Source: Acidobacteriota bacterium
GTDB lineage: Bacteria > Acidobacteriota > Vicinamibacteria > Vicinamibacterales > UBA2999
Assembly (NCBI GenBank): GCA_016192845.1
Contig: JACPTI010000025.1
Span: forward strand, 1 to 57,298
Direction: 5' to 3'
Length of the DNA stretch: 57,298 nt
Position numbers and translations under genes: made by a program. This document shows positions 35,216 through 43,645 of this stretch, in pieces (position 1 is the stretch's first letter; each line of letters starts with the position of its first letter). The notes under the pieces were generated by a model. The model had not been told where the DNA came from. It did no database searches and saw only the letters and a list, made by a program, of their open reading frames with translations.

Positions 35216-35668
35216 ATGGAAGTCATCCTCAGAGAGCACGTCGACAACCTGGGCAGGCGCGGCGAGATCGTGAAGGTGGCCGACGGCTACGCCCGCAACT
35301 ACCTGCTCCCCCGCAAGCTGGCGCTGCCGGCGACCGAGAGCAACCGGAAGCACGTCGAGCGGGAGCGGAAGATCCTCGAGACGCGCGAGGCGCAGGAGAA
35401 GGCGCAGGCCGAGGCGATCGCCGCGCGGCTGGCGGCGGTCGACATCACGATCGCGCGCCGCGTCGGCGGGACCGATCAGCTCTACGGGTCGGTCACGGCG
35501 GCCGACATCACCGACTTCCTCAGTGAGAAGGGGTTCGAGGTCGACCGGCGGAAGATCATCCTGCCCGAGCCGCTCAAAACGCTCGGCGACCACCAGGTGC
35601 CGCTGAAGCTGCACCGCGAAGTCACCGTGCCGCTCACCGTGCACGTCGTCAAGGAAGGCGCCGAGTGA
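35216..35668 (+). CDS. rplI: 50S ribosomal protein L9
   Basis: A 150-residue L9 with the N-terminal 'MEVILREHVDNLGRRGEIVK' and 'VADGYARNYLLPRKLALPAT', the connecting helix, and the C-terminal domain 'LYGSVTAADITDFLSEKGFE'. Its stop overlaps the GTG of the NHL-protein gene, so that gene may be translated in the ribosomal protein transcript. Confidence 0.97.
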   Translation: MEVILREHVDNLGRRGEIVKVADGYARNYLLPRKLALPATESNRKHVERERKILETREAQEKAQAEAIAARLAAVDITIARRVGGTDQLYGSVTAADITDFLSEKGFEVDRRKIILPEPLKTLGDHQVPLKLHREVTVPLTVHVVKEGAE

Positions 35669-36936
35669 CGGCGCGCACGATGGCGGTGGCGGCGCTCGCC
35701 GCCGCGGCCGGCATCGCCGTCGGTCTGCGTTTCGATCGGGCGGAGACGCCGGTCGAAGGACAGACGGCCGGCTTTGCCGCCGTCGCCGGGCAGTTGGGCG
35801 GCCAGGACCAGACCGGTCCGTACGCCGTTGTCGAGAACTGGCCGAGGCCGCTCTCGCAGCTGCCCGGCCACGAGGACTGGACGTGGGGCGCGGTGCAGGG
35901 CATCTTCGCCGAAAGCCCGAACCGCGTCTTCGTGCTGATGCGCGGCGAGCTCCCCGCGCTCGAGCGCCCCGAGGAAGTGCCGTACCCGAACGTCGGGCCG
36001 AGCCTTTCGTTCCCCGTGTCGCAGACGCCCTTCCGCAACGCGTCGGTCGGGCCGGTGGCCAGCCCGGGCAACCAGGGGAGCGACGGCTGGAACGGCTGGA
36101 GAGGGAAGCTCGGCGTCGACGCGCGCTGGGAGCACTGCCTCATCGTCGTCGACACGGCCGGTACCATCGTCGAAGCCTGGACGCAGTGGGACGAGATCTT
36201 CCGCCGTCCGCATTCGGTTTATGTCAACCCGTACGACGCGCAGAAGCACGTCTGGGTCGTCGACGACCGCCAGCACGCCGTCTACAAGTTCACCAACGAC
36301 GGCAGGCAGCTCGTCCAGACGCTGGGCGTCCGCGGCGTGCCCGGCAACGATGCCGCGCATTTCAACCGCCCGACGTTCCTGGCATGGCTGCCCGATGGGA
36401 CGATGTACGTGGCAGACGGGTACGCCAACACACGCGTCGTGAAGTTCGACCGGGACGGAAGGTTCCTGCTCGCGTGGGGAGAGAAGAGCACGACGGCGAA
36501 CGATGCGACGCCGAGCACGTTCAACGCGGTGCACGGGGTGGCCGTCGATCCCGACGCGCGCCGCGTCTACGTGACCGACCGCGAGAACGCGCGCATCCAG
36601 GTGTTCGACGAGAACGGCAAGTACCTGGATCAGTTCCCGACCGGCTCACCCTCGACGCCGCAGGTGCTGCACTTCTCGGCGGACAAGCACCTCTGGATCG
36701 CGGACAACGACACCTCGAAGATCGTCAAGTACGACCTGAGCGGGCGCTATCTCTACTCGTGGGGCAGCCGCGGCGAGTGGCCGGGCGCGATGTGGAACGT
36801 CCACGGGATGAGCGTCGATCAGGAAGGCAACCTGTACATCGCCGAGGTGAACAGCGGCCGCGCCCAGAAGTTCCGCCCTCGCCCGGGCGCCAACCCGGCG
36901 CTGCTCGTCGGCCAGCCGGTCCGCGCGGCCTGGTAA
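35665..36936 (+). CDS. Exported NHL-repeat beta-propeller protein
   Basis: A 423-residue protein with a signal-anchor-like N-terminus ('TMAVAALAAAAGIAVGLRFD') and a propeller of NHL repeats: 'DDRQHAVYKFTNDGRQLVQT', 'ADGYANTRVVKFDRDGRFLL', 'TDRENARIQVFDENGKYLDQ', 'ADNDTSKIVKYDLSGRYLYS', and a last 'AEVNSGRAQKFRP'. The arrangement resembles peptidylglycine alpha-amidating-lyase-like proteins, but catalytic residues cannot be confirmed here. The start GTG at 35665 overlaps rplI. It probably acts in the periplasm, together with the following cytochrome. Confidence 0.85.
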   Translation: MTARTMAVAALAAAAGIAVGLRFDRAETPVEGQTAGFAAVAGQLGGQDQTGPYAVVENWPRPLSQLPGHEDWTWGAVQGIFAESPNRVFVLMRGELPALERPEEVPYPNVGPSLSFPVSQTPFRNASVGPVASPGNQGSDGWNGWRGKLGVDARWEHCLIVVDTAGTIVEAWTQWDEIFRRPHSVYVNPYDAQKHVWVVDDRQHAVYKFTNDGRQLVQTLGVRGVPGNDAAHFNRPTFLAWLPDGTMYVADGYANTRVVKFDRDGRFLLAWGEKSTTANDATPSTFNAVHGVAVDPDARRVYVTDRENARIQVFDENGKYLDQFPTGSPSTPQVLHFSADKHLWIADNDTSKIVKYDLSGRYLYSWGSRGEWPGAMWNVHGMSVDQEGNLYIAEVNSGRAQKFRPRPGANPALLVGQPVRAAW

Positions 36937-36961
36937 TCATCGGCGAATCGCCGCCACGGCA

Positions 36962-36967
36962 TATAAT
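36962..36967 (+). promoter_or_regulatory. Perfect -10 box next to the start codon
   Basis: TATAAT stands exactly 8 nt before the ATG at 36976, the same spacing as at 5121/5135. No Shine-Dalgarno separates them, so the transcript would be leaderless. Candidate promoter for the cytochrome and following genes. Confidence 0.6.
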
Positions 36968-36975
36968 CCCGCTGC

Positions 36976-37554
36976 ATGGCGGGTCGATCCGTTGAGCGGC
37001 GGTTGCTGCCAGCGGTCCTCACCGGCGCGATTGCCGCGTCCGCAGGCACGGCGGCCGGACAACAGGCCCGCGGCGGCGCGGCCGTTCAGAGCGCGGTCGA
37101 ACGGGGCAGGTACCTCATCACCGTCCAGGACTGCAACGGGTGCCACACGCCGTTCACGCCGAAAGGCGAGCCCGACATGTCGCGAATGCTGTCGGGGCAT
37201 CCCCAGAACATCCGCGTGACCGCCGCGCCTCGACTCCCGCTGGCGGGCGGATGGATCGTCGCGATCAACGAGACCAACACCGCGTGGGCCGGGCCGTGGG
37301 GGGTCTCGTTCACGTCGAATCTCACCCCCGATCGCGTGACTGGCATCGGCACCTGGACCGAACAGATCTTCATCGCGTCGATTCGGAACGGGAAGAAGTC
37401 GGGCGTCGGCCGCGACCTGCTGCCGCCGATGCCGTGGCGCATGTACGCGAAGCTCACCGACGAGGATCTGCGGGCGATCTACGCGTACCTGATGTCGACT
37501 CCGGCCATCTCCAACCGCGTGCCCGAGCCGCTCCCGCCGGCCGGCGGCAAGTGA
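36976..37554 (+). CDS. Periplasmic c-type cytochrome
   Basis: A 192-residue protein with a signal peptide ('LLPAVLTGAIAASAGTAAGQ') and one haem-binding CxxCH ('QDCNGCHTPF'). A distal methionine could come from 'LLPPMPWRMYAKLTDEDLRA', the usual cytochrome c class I ending. Probably an electron carrier for an alcohol/aldehyde or sugar dehydrogenase. ATG at 36976 follows the TATAAT box. Nine bp separate it from the Gfo/Idh gene. Confidence 0.88.
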   Translation: MAGRSVERRLLPAVLTGAIAASAGTAAGQQARGGAAVQSAVERGRYLITVQDCNGCHTPFTPKGEPDMSRMLSGHPQNIRVTAAPRLPLAGGWIVAINETNTAWAGPWGVSFTSNLTPDRVTGIGTWTEQIFIASIRNGKKSGVGRDLLPPMPWRMYAKLTDEDLRAIYAYLMSTPAISNRVPEPLPPAGGK

Positions 37555-37562
37555 GGCAGCCC

Positions 37563-38756
37563 ATGCAGCAGAAGCGTCAGATCAATGTCGCGGTCATTGG
37601 AACCGGGTGGTGCGGCGGCATTCGCGCCGGGGCGTGTGCGGCGAGCCCCTGGGTGAAGGAACTGCACATCGCGGAGATCAAGGAAGACCGGCTCCGGGAA
37701 GTGGCGGCGATGACGAACCCCGTCACCGCGATGACCGACTACAGGCGCCTGCTCGAGAATCCCTCGATCGACGCCGTGATGATCTCGACGACCCCGGAGG
37801 GGACGCACTACCCGATCGCGAAGGAGAGCATGCTCGCGGGCAAGCACGTGCTGCTCGAGAAGCCGATCGCCATCGAGCTGTCGGAGGCCGACGAGCTGAT
37901 CGCGCTCTCCAGGGAAAAGAAGCTGGCGTTCACGATCGGCTACTCCCAGCGGTTCAACCCGAAGTTCGCCTACGTGAAGCGATCGATCGAGGACGGCACG
38001 ATCGGCGAGCCGGTCAGCGCGCTCGTGAGCCGTCACATCACCCGGAATCTGGGCAAGAAGATCAGCGGCCGGGTGAAGCTCTCGCCGGCGGCGATGGAGG
38101 CGACGCACGACATCGACTTCGTCCTGTGGTGTCTCGCCCCGCGCAGGCCGGTTCGCGTGTACGCGCAGGAAGTCGCCAAGATCATGAAGGCGCAGTACAA
38201 CGCGCCCGACTGCGTCTGGATCGTCGTGACCATGGACGACGGCACCGCGTTTACGATCGGCGCGGGCTGGGTGCTGCCGCCGGCCTACCCGAACTTCGCC
38301 TCGACGTGGATCGAGTTTGTCGGAACCGAAGGCGCCGTGATGGTCGACGACACCCACCGCGACGTGTACGTCACGTCGATGAAGGACGGCATCCGCTTCC
38401 CGATCTCGTCGATGCCGGGCGAAAAGGTGAACCACGTCTACGCCGGACCGATGGAAGCCGAGACGCGCCACTTCCTCGAATGCGTCGCCATGGGCAGGCA
38501 GCCGCTCGTGACGGCCGAGCACGCCCGCCTGGTGATGCAGGTGTACAAGGCGGCCGACCAGTCGGTGGAGACGAACCAGCCCGTGACCCTCGCCGCCGCC
38601 GGCGCGCCGGCGCTGGCGCCCGCCTCCACCCCACAGCGCACAAAACGCGCTGCGGCGCACAAAACGCGCTGCGGGGACCCCGGCCTCCACCCCACAGCGC
38701 ACAAAACGCGCTGCGGGGACCCCGGCCTGACGCCCCCGCGCCGGAGGCACAGGTGA
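37563..38756 (+). CDS. Gfo/Idh/MocA-family oxidoreductase
   Basis: A 397-residue NAD(P)-dependent oxidoreductase. The Rossmann N-terminus reads 'INVAVIGTGWCGGIRAGACA', followed by the family's 'LLEKPIAIELSEADELIALS' (catalytic Lys in EKP) and 'FTIGYSQRFNPKFAYVKRSI'. The substrate is probably a sugar or cyclitol. About 40 residues at the C-terminus ('HKTRCGDPGL' twice, Arg-rich end) are translated from a tandem repeat (38628-38727), so the native protein ended near residue 355. The stop overlaps the GTG of the transporter gene. Confidence 0.88.
   Translation: MQQKRQINVAVIGTGWCGGIRAGACAASPWVKELHIAEIKEDRLREVAAMTNPVTAMTDYRRLLENPSIDAVMISTTPEGTHYPIAKESMLAGKHVLLEKPIAIELSEADELIALSREKKLAFTIGYSQRFNPKFAYVKRSIEDGTIGEPVSALVSRHITRNLGKKISGRVKLSPAAMEATHDIDFVLWCLAPRRPVRVYAQEVAKIMKAQYNAPDCVWIVVTMDDGTAFTIGAGWVLPPAYPNFASTWIEFVGTEGAVMVDDTHRDVYVTSMKDGIRFPISSMPGEKVNHVYAGPMEAETRHFLECVAMGRQPLVTAEHARLVMQVYKAADQSVETNQPVTLAAAGAPALAPASTPQRTKRAAAHKTRCGDPGLHPTAHKTRCGDPGLTPPRRRHR
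38628..38727 (+). repeat. In-gene tandem GGGGACCCC-type palindromes
   Basis: About two and a half units of a 42-bp repeat: 'CCTCCACCCCACAGCGC', 'ACAAAACGCGCTGCGG' and 'GGACCCCGG'. Each unit is a palindrome of CCCCACAGCGC and GCGCTGCGGGG around ACAAAAC. Translated as the C-terminal tail of the Gfo/Idh protein. Confidence 0.92.
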
Positions 38757-40060
38757 TTGGCGAGGCTGTTCAGGATCGATCCGTCACCGCGACACGGACG
38801 CGGTGGTGGATGCTGGTCCTGTTCAGCCTGATGTACCTGATCTGCTATCTGGATCGAGGCATCATCTCCGTGGCCCAGCCCGAGATTCGCGACACGCTCG
38901 GGCTCACGCTGGGCCAGATGGGGCTGGTGCTCGCGGCGTTCACCTGGACCTATGCGCTCGGCCAGGTGCCGGTCGGCTGGCTTGGCGATCGGTTCGGGCC
39001 GAAGAAGGTGCTCAACGTCCTGATCACGTGGACGTCAGCCTCGGCGTTCATGACGGGCGGGGCCACGGGCTTCGGCTCGCTCCTGACCGTGCGCCTGTTC
39101 CTCGGCCTGGGCGAGGCCGGCGCGTTCCCGGTGGCGAGCCGCGGCATGCAGCTCTGGTTCGCACCGTCCGAGCGCGGCCGCATTCAGGGGATCACCCATT
39201 TCTTCAGCCGCTTCGCCGTGGCGATCATGCCGCTCACCGCCGGAGCGCTCCTCGTCGTCTACGGTTGGCGCGTGATGTTCTTCGTCTTCGGCGCCATCGG
39301 GTTCCTGTGGGTCGCGGCGTTCTGGTGGTTCTACCGGGAGCGGCCGGAGGACCATCCGCTCGTCAACCGCGCCGAACTGGCGGCGATCAGAGGGGTCAAC
39401 GAGGACGGCAGCATCAAGGCGCTCAGCCTCGCGAGGCCACGCACGCCGTGGCGGCCGATCCTGACCTCGCCGAACATGTGGTACATCGCGCTCGGGTACG
39501 GCTGCTTCTTCTTCGGCACGAACTTCTATCTGACCTGGTATCCGACCTACCTGCGCGAGTATCGCGGGCTGTCGATCGCGGCGCTCGGCATCATCGGGTC
39601 GATCCCGCTCATTGCCGGCATGGCCGGGGATGTCGTGGGCGGCTGGCTGTCCGACACGATCCTGAAGACGACCGGCAACGCGCGGCGGGCCAGGCGCCTG
39701 GTGGCCGCGCCGGGGTTCTTCCTGGCCGGCGCGTTCCTGATTCCGGCCGCGCTCGTCGACGGCGCGACCGCCTCGATCCTCTACCTGGCGGCGTCGTTCT
39801 TCTTCCTCGAGTGGGTGATCGGCCCGGCGTGGGCCGTGCCGATGGACGTCGGCGGCCGCTTCAGCGGCACGGTCACGGGCGTGATGAACATGTCGGGCTC
39901 GCTTGCCGCGTCGCTCACGCCGATCGTCTACGGGACGCTCTTCGGCCGCGGCTACTGGGTGGTGCCGTTTCTCGTGAGCGCAGCCGTGCTCGCCGCCGGG
40001 GCGCTCATCTGGCTGTTCCTGATCGATCCCGAGACGAGCGTCGTTCCCGCCGGGAGCTGA
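38753..40060 (+). CDS. MFS transporter, anion:cation symporter type
   Basis: A 435-residue, 12-helix major facilitator. The N-terminal 'SLMYLICYLDRGIISVAQPE' and 'TYALGQVPVGWLGDRFGPKK' are typical of the ACS family that imports hexuronates, glucarate and other organic anions. Start GTG at 38753 overlaps the Gfo/Idh stop. With the oxidoreductase and cytochrome it suggests uptake and oxidation of a sugar acid, but the substrate is not shown. Confidence 0.9.
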   Translation: MIGEAVQDRSVTATRTRWWMLVLFSLMYLICYLDRGIISVAQPEIRDTLGLTLGQMGLVLAAFTWTYALGQVPVGWLGDRFGPKKVLNVLITWTSASAFMTGGATGFGSLLTVRLFLGLGEAGAFPVASRGMQLWFAPSERGRIQGITHFFSRFAVAIMPLTAGALLVVYGWRVMFFVFGAIGFLWVAAFWWFYRERPEDHPLVNRAELAAIRGVNEDGSIKALSLARPRTPWRPILTSPNMWYIALGYGCFFFGTNFYLTWYPTYLREYRGLSIAALGIIGSIPLIAGMAGDVVGGWLSDTILKTTGNARRARRLVAAPGFFLAGAFLIPAALVDGATASILYLAASFFFLEWVIGPAWAVPMDVGGRFSGTVTGVMNMSGSLAASLTPIVYGTLFGRGYWVVPFLVSAAVLAAGALIWLFLIDPETSVVPAGS

Positions 40061-40131
40061 CAGGCCGATCGAGGCCAGCCACCGGCCGGTACTCTTCTCC
40101 TTCGGATACGGCATGGGGGATACTTACGGTT

Positions 40132-40153
40132 CGCGCAGGCTGAAGCCTGCGCG
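40132..40153. repeat. Compact palindrome before pdhA
   Basis: CGCGCAGGCT-GA-AGCCTGCGCG, 10-bp arms, followed by CTACAG. The rest of 40061-40217 shows no clear promoter. Confidence 0.85.
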
Positions 40154-40217
40154 CTACAGGTGCGGTATTGTGGATCAGCCCGGCGGACGGCTGACGCCCC
40201 GGTTCGGGAGCCTCTGC

Positions 40218-41210
40218 ATGACCATCGCCACCAGACAGACCGCGGCGGGACTCGACGTCGACAAGCTGCTGCGGATGTACCGACAGATGACCGCCATCCG
40301 GCTCTTTGAGGAGCGGGTGAACGACCTCTACACGCGCGCGCTGATGCCCGGCCTCGCCCACCTGTACATAGGGGAGGAGGCGGTGGCGGTCGGTATCTGC
40401 GAAGCGCTCCGCCCGGACGACTACATCACCAGCACGCACCGCGGGCACGGCCACTGCCTGGCCAAGGGAGCCGCGCCGCGGCTGATGTTCGCCGAGCTGC
40501 TCGGCAAGGAAGCCGGCTACTGCAAGGGGAAGGGCGGGTCGATGCACATCGCCGACCCCGCGACCGGCAACCTCGGCGCGAACGCGATTGTCGCCGGTGG
40601 CGCCGGCATTGCCACCGGCGCCGCGTTTTCGTCCAAATACCTCGGCACCGGGCGCATGGCGGTCTGCTTCTTCGGCGAAGGCGCGCTCGGCCAGGGCGTG
40701 CTGTACGAGACGATGAACATGGCGCAGCTGTGGAAGCTGCCGGTCCTCTACGCCTGCGAGAACAATCTCTACAACGAATACACCCACTACTCGGAGACGA
40801 CAGCGGGCGATATGCTCGCGCGGCCGGCGGCGTTCGGGATCGCGGCCGAGAGCGTCGACGGCCAGAACGTGCGGGCGGTGCATACCGCCGCGTCGGCCAT
40901 GGTCGAGCGCGCGCGGCGCGGCGACGGACCGGGCTTCCTCCTGCTCAACACCTACCGGTACCGCGGCCACCATGTGGGCGACGTCGCCCGCGAGTACTAC
41001 CGGTCGAAGCAGGAAGAGCAGCGCTGGATGACCGAGCGCGACCCGATTGCGCTCCATGGCGAGTGGCTCGTCGCCGAGGGCCTGGCCGATCGGGCGACGC
41101 TCGATCGGATTCATGCGGAGGTGGCCGCGGAGATGGACGCCGCCGTCGAATTCGCGCTGAACGCGCCCTATCCGGACCCGGGCAGGGTGGATGAGGACGT
41201 CTATGCCTGA
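40218..41210 (+). CDS. 2-oxoacid dehydrogenase E1 component, alpha subunit
   Basis: A 330-residue thiamine-diphosphate-dependent subunit of the pyruvate/acetoin dehydrogenase type. Motifs: 'YRQMTAIRLFEERVNDLYTR', 'HRGHGHCLAKGAAP', 'KGGSMHIADP' and the ThDP-binding 'FFGEGALGQGVLYETMNMAQ' ending in 'CENNLYN'. ATG at 40218 is the standard start; the open frame to 40113 includes a palindrome. It overlaps the beta-subunit gene by 8 bp. Pyruvate, acetoin or branched-chain specificity cannot be told from sequence. Confidence 0.93.
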   Translation: MTIATRQTAAGLDVDKLLRMYRQMTAIRLFEERVNDLYTRALMPGLAHLYIGEEAVAVGICEALRPDDYITSTHRGHGHCLAKGAAPRLMFAELLGKEAGYCKGKGGSMHIADPATGNLGANAIVAGGAGIATGAAFSSKYLGTGRMAVCFFGEGALGQGVLYETMNMAQLWKLPVLYACENNLYNEYTHYSETTAGDMLARPAAFGIAAESVDGQNVRAVHTAASAMVERARRGDGPGFLLLNTYRYRGHHVGDVAREYYRSKQEEQRWMTERDPIALHGEWLVAEGLADRATLDRIHAEVAAEMDAAVEFALNAPYPDPGRVDEDVYA

Positions 41211-42207
41211 GACTGCCACGGCTGTTCGCGAACTCACCTTCGGCGAGGCGATTCGCGAAGCGCTCGCCGAGGAGCTGCGGCGCGACCCGCGCGTGGTGCT
41301 GCTCGGCGAGGACGTCGCCGAAGCGGGCACCGCGTTCAAGGTGCTGAAGGGGCTCGTCGAGGAGTTCGGCAAGGATCGCGTGATCGACACGCCGATCTCC
41401 GAACCGGGATTCACGGGCCTCGCCGTCGGCGCCGCCATGACGGGGATGCGGCCGATCGTCGACATCATGTTCGGCGACTTCATGGCGCTCATCATGGACC
41501 AGGTGGTCAACCAGGCAGCGAAGGTCCATTACATGTCAGGCGGCAAGTGGAAGGTGCCGCTCGTCGTCCGCGCCACGATGGGGGCGACGCGGCGCTCGGC
41601 CGCGCAGCATTCGCAGTCGCTGCACGCCTGGCCGAGCCACGTTCCCGGTCTGAAGGTCGTCGTGCCTTCCACGCCGCACGACGCCAAGGGGCTGCTCAAG
41701 TCGGCCATCCGCGACGACAACCCGGTCGTCTTCTTCGAGGACAAAATCAGCTACGCCAAGGTGAAGGGACCGGTCCCCGACGGGGACTACACGATTCCGC
41801 TCGGCGTGGCCGACGTCAAACGCGAGGGGCGCGACATCACGCTGGTGGCGACGAGCAGCATGGTGCAGGTGGCGCTCGGCGCGGCCACGATGCTCGAGGA
41901 GGTCGGCATCAGCGCGGAAGTGGTCGATCCCCGGACGATGTGGCCGCTCGACGAGAAGACGCTCGTCGAGTCGGTGCGGAAGACGTCGCGCGCGATGGTG
42001 ATCGACGAAGGCTATTTCCGGTACGGCGTGACGGGCGAGATCGCGTCGGTGATTGCGGAGGGCGCGTTCTACGATCTGGACGGGCCGGTGCGCCGGCTGG
42101 GCGCCCGGCACGTGCCGGTGCCGTTCTCGCCGGCGCTCGAGGACGCGACCGTCCCCACCGAGCGCGCCGTGTTCGAGTTGGCGCGCAAAATGTGCAACAA
42201 GTCGTAG
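41203..42207 (+). CDS. 2-oxoacid dehydrogenase E1 component, beta subunit
   Basis: A 334-residue partner of the alpha subunit. Motifs: 'LTFGEAIREALAEELRRDPR', 'LLGEDVAEAGTAFKVLKGLV', 'DTPISEPGFTGLAVGAAMTG' and the C-terminal 'DPRTMWPLDEKTLVESVRKT'. ATG at 41203 overlaps the alpha-subunit stop. Its TAG stop lies in the first word of a GTAGGCA array. Confidence 0.94.
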   Translation: MPETATAVRELTFGEAIREALAEELRRDPRVVLLGEDVAEAGTAFKVLKGLVEEFGKDRVIDTPISEPGFTGLAVGAAMTGMRPIVDIMFGDFMALIMDQVVNQAAKVHYMSGGKWKVPLVVRATMGATRRSAAQHSQSLHAWPSHVPGLKVVVPSTPHDAKGLLKSAIRDDNPVVFFEDKISYAKVKGPVPDGDYTIPLGVADVKREGRDITLVATSSMVQVALGAATMLEEVGISAEVVDPRTMWPLDEKTLVESVRKTSRAMVIDEGYFRYGVTGEIASVIAEGAFYDLDGPVRRLGARHVPVPFSPALEDATVPTERAVFELARKMCNKS

Positions 42208-42257
42208 GCAGTAGGCAGTAGGCAGTAGGCAGACGTAGTGTCCGGCTTTAGCCGGAC
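42204..42257. repeat. GTAGGCA direct array plus compact palindrome
   Basis: Four copies of 'GTAGGCA' begin at the E1-beta stop codon, then GTCCGGCT-TT-AGCCGGAC (42240-42257). On the minus strand the palindrome reads 'VRLKPDTT', a phrase typical of spurious ORFs over such repeats. Confidence 0.9.
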
Positions 42258-42275
42258 CGGGGCGGAGATCAGGCC

Positions 42276-43631
42276 ATGGCACTGAAGACCTTCGGCACGA
42301 TGGCGGTGGACTGGGAGCAGCGGGTCGACTTCGACCGGCTGCGGCGCGAGCGGCTCGCGCGCATCAAGGGGCTGCTGGAGAAATCCGCGCTCGGCGCGCT
42401 GCTCTGCTTCGACATGAACAACGTGCGGTACATCACCGCCACCCATATCGGCACGTGGGCGCAGGACAAGATCAGCCGCTTCACGCTGCTGCCGCAGCAC
42501 GACGAGCCGATCCTGTGGGACTTCGGGTCGGCGGCGCGCCACCACCAGCTCAACTGTCCGTGGCTCGGCGAGCGGTCGCGCGCCGGGATCCCGTCGATGC
42601 GCGGCGCGATGACGCCCGAGATGGGGCGCGCCGAGGACGTGGCGAAGAAGACCCGCATCGAGCTCGAGCAGCGCGGGCTCCTCAAGGAGCCGCTCGGCGT
42701 CGACGTCGTGGAGCCGCCCGTGCTCTTTGCGCTGCAGCGCGAGGGAATCACGGTGGTCGACGGCCAGGAGCTGATGTCGATCGCGCGCGAGATCAAGACG
42801 CAGGACGAGATCACGCTCCTCAACATGTCGGCGATGATGGTCGACGCGGCGTACTACGACCTCTACAAGGCGATGCGCCCCGGCATGCGCGAGAACGAGG
42901 CGGTGGCGCTCGTTGCCGAACGGCTGTACGACCTCGGCTCCGAGTACGTGGAAGCGGTGAACGCCATCTCCGGCGAGCGCTGCAGCCCGCACCCGCACGT
43001 CTTCTCCGATCGTGTCCTGCGGCCGGGCGACCCCGTGTACTACGACATCCTCCATTCGTACATGGGCTACCGCACCTGCTACTACCGGACCTTCTGCGTC
43101 GGCTCGGCGTCGCGTGCGATGGTCGACGCCTACAAGCGGTGCCGCGACTATCTCGACGCGTCGATCGAGCTCATTCGTCCGGGACGGACGACGGCGGAGG
43201 TCGCCTCGGTGTGGCCGCGCGCGCAGGAGTTCGGCTTCCCGAACGAGGAGGCGGCGTTCGCGCTCCAGATGGGGCACGGCATCGGCCTCGCCATCTGGGA
43301 ACGGCCGATGATCAGCCGGCTCGTGTCGCTCGACCACCCGCACGAGATCAAGCCGGGCATGGTGTTCGCGCTCGAAACGTTCTGGCCGTCGACCGACGGC
43401 TGGAGCGCCGCCCGCATCGAGGAGGAAATCGTGGTCACGCCCACCGGACACGAGGTGATCACGCGCTTCCCGGCGGAGGAGCTGCTCGTGGCCGGCGCGC
43501 CGTTTGTCACCGTCGGCGGGAACCTGCCGATCGTCCGCGAGACCGAGGCGCCTCCGAACCCGGAGGTCGTCGAGCTGATTGCGGCGGCGGCGCGCGCGGA
43601 AGCGGCCGCGGGCGAGAAGGTCGGCGCCTAG
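42276..43631 (+). CDS. M24-fold (creatinase/Xaa-Pro peptidase-like) protein with altered metal site
   Basis: A 451-residue protein with the two-domain creatinase/aminopeptidase P architecture: a creatinase-like N-terminal domain ('ALLCFDMNNVRYITATHIGT') and an M24 pita-bread C-terminal domain. Ligands recognisable are the first Asp ('VYYDILHSYMGYRTCYYRTF'), the His ('MGHGIGLAIWERP'), and both Glu ('FALETFW', 'RIEEEIVVTPTGHEV'). The second Asp, 11 residues after the first, is a Cys. The protein may not be a peptidase. Its place between E1-beta and E2 suggests a linked hydrolytic step on the same substrate. ATG at 42276. Confidence 0.82.
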   Translation: MALKTFGTMAVDWEQRVDFDRLRRERLARIKGLLEKSALGALLCFDMNNVRYITATHIGTWAQDKISRFTLLPQHDEPILWDFGSAARHHQLNCPWLGERSRAGIPSMRGAMTPEMGRAEDVAKKTRIELEQRGLLKEPLGVDVVEPPVLFALQREGITVVDGQELMSIAREIKTQDEITLLNMSAMMVDAAYYDLYKAMRPGMRENEAVALVAERLYDLGSEYVEAVNAISGERCSPHPHVFSDRVLRPGDPVYYDILHSYMGYRTCYYRTFCVGSASRAMVDAYKRCRDYLDASIELIRPGRTTAEVASVWPRAQEFGFPNEEAAFALQMGHGIGLAIWERPMISRLVSLDHPHEIKPGMVFALETFWPSTDGWSAARIEEEIVVTPTGHEVITRFPAEELLVAGAPFVTVGGNLPIVRETEAPPNPEVVELIAAAARAEAAAGEKVGA

Positions 43632-43645
43632 GCGGGCAGACGCGG

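Noticed and set aside
42204..42235. Tandem GTAGGCA copies as a CRISPR or VNTR array
   Set aside because: Units of 7 nt without spacers; there are no cas genes. It fits the word-array family.
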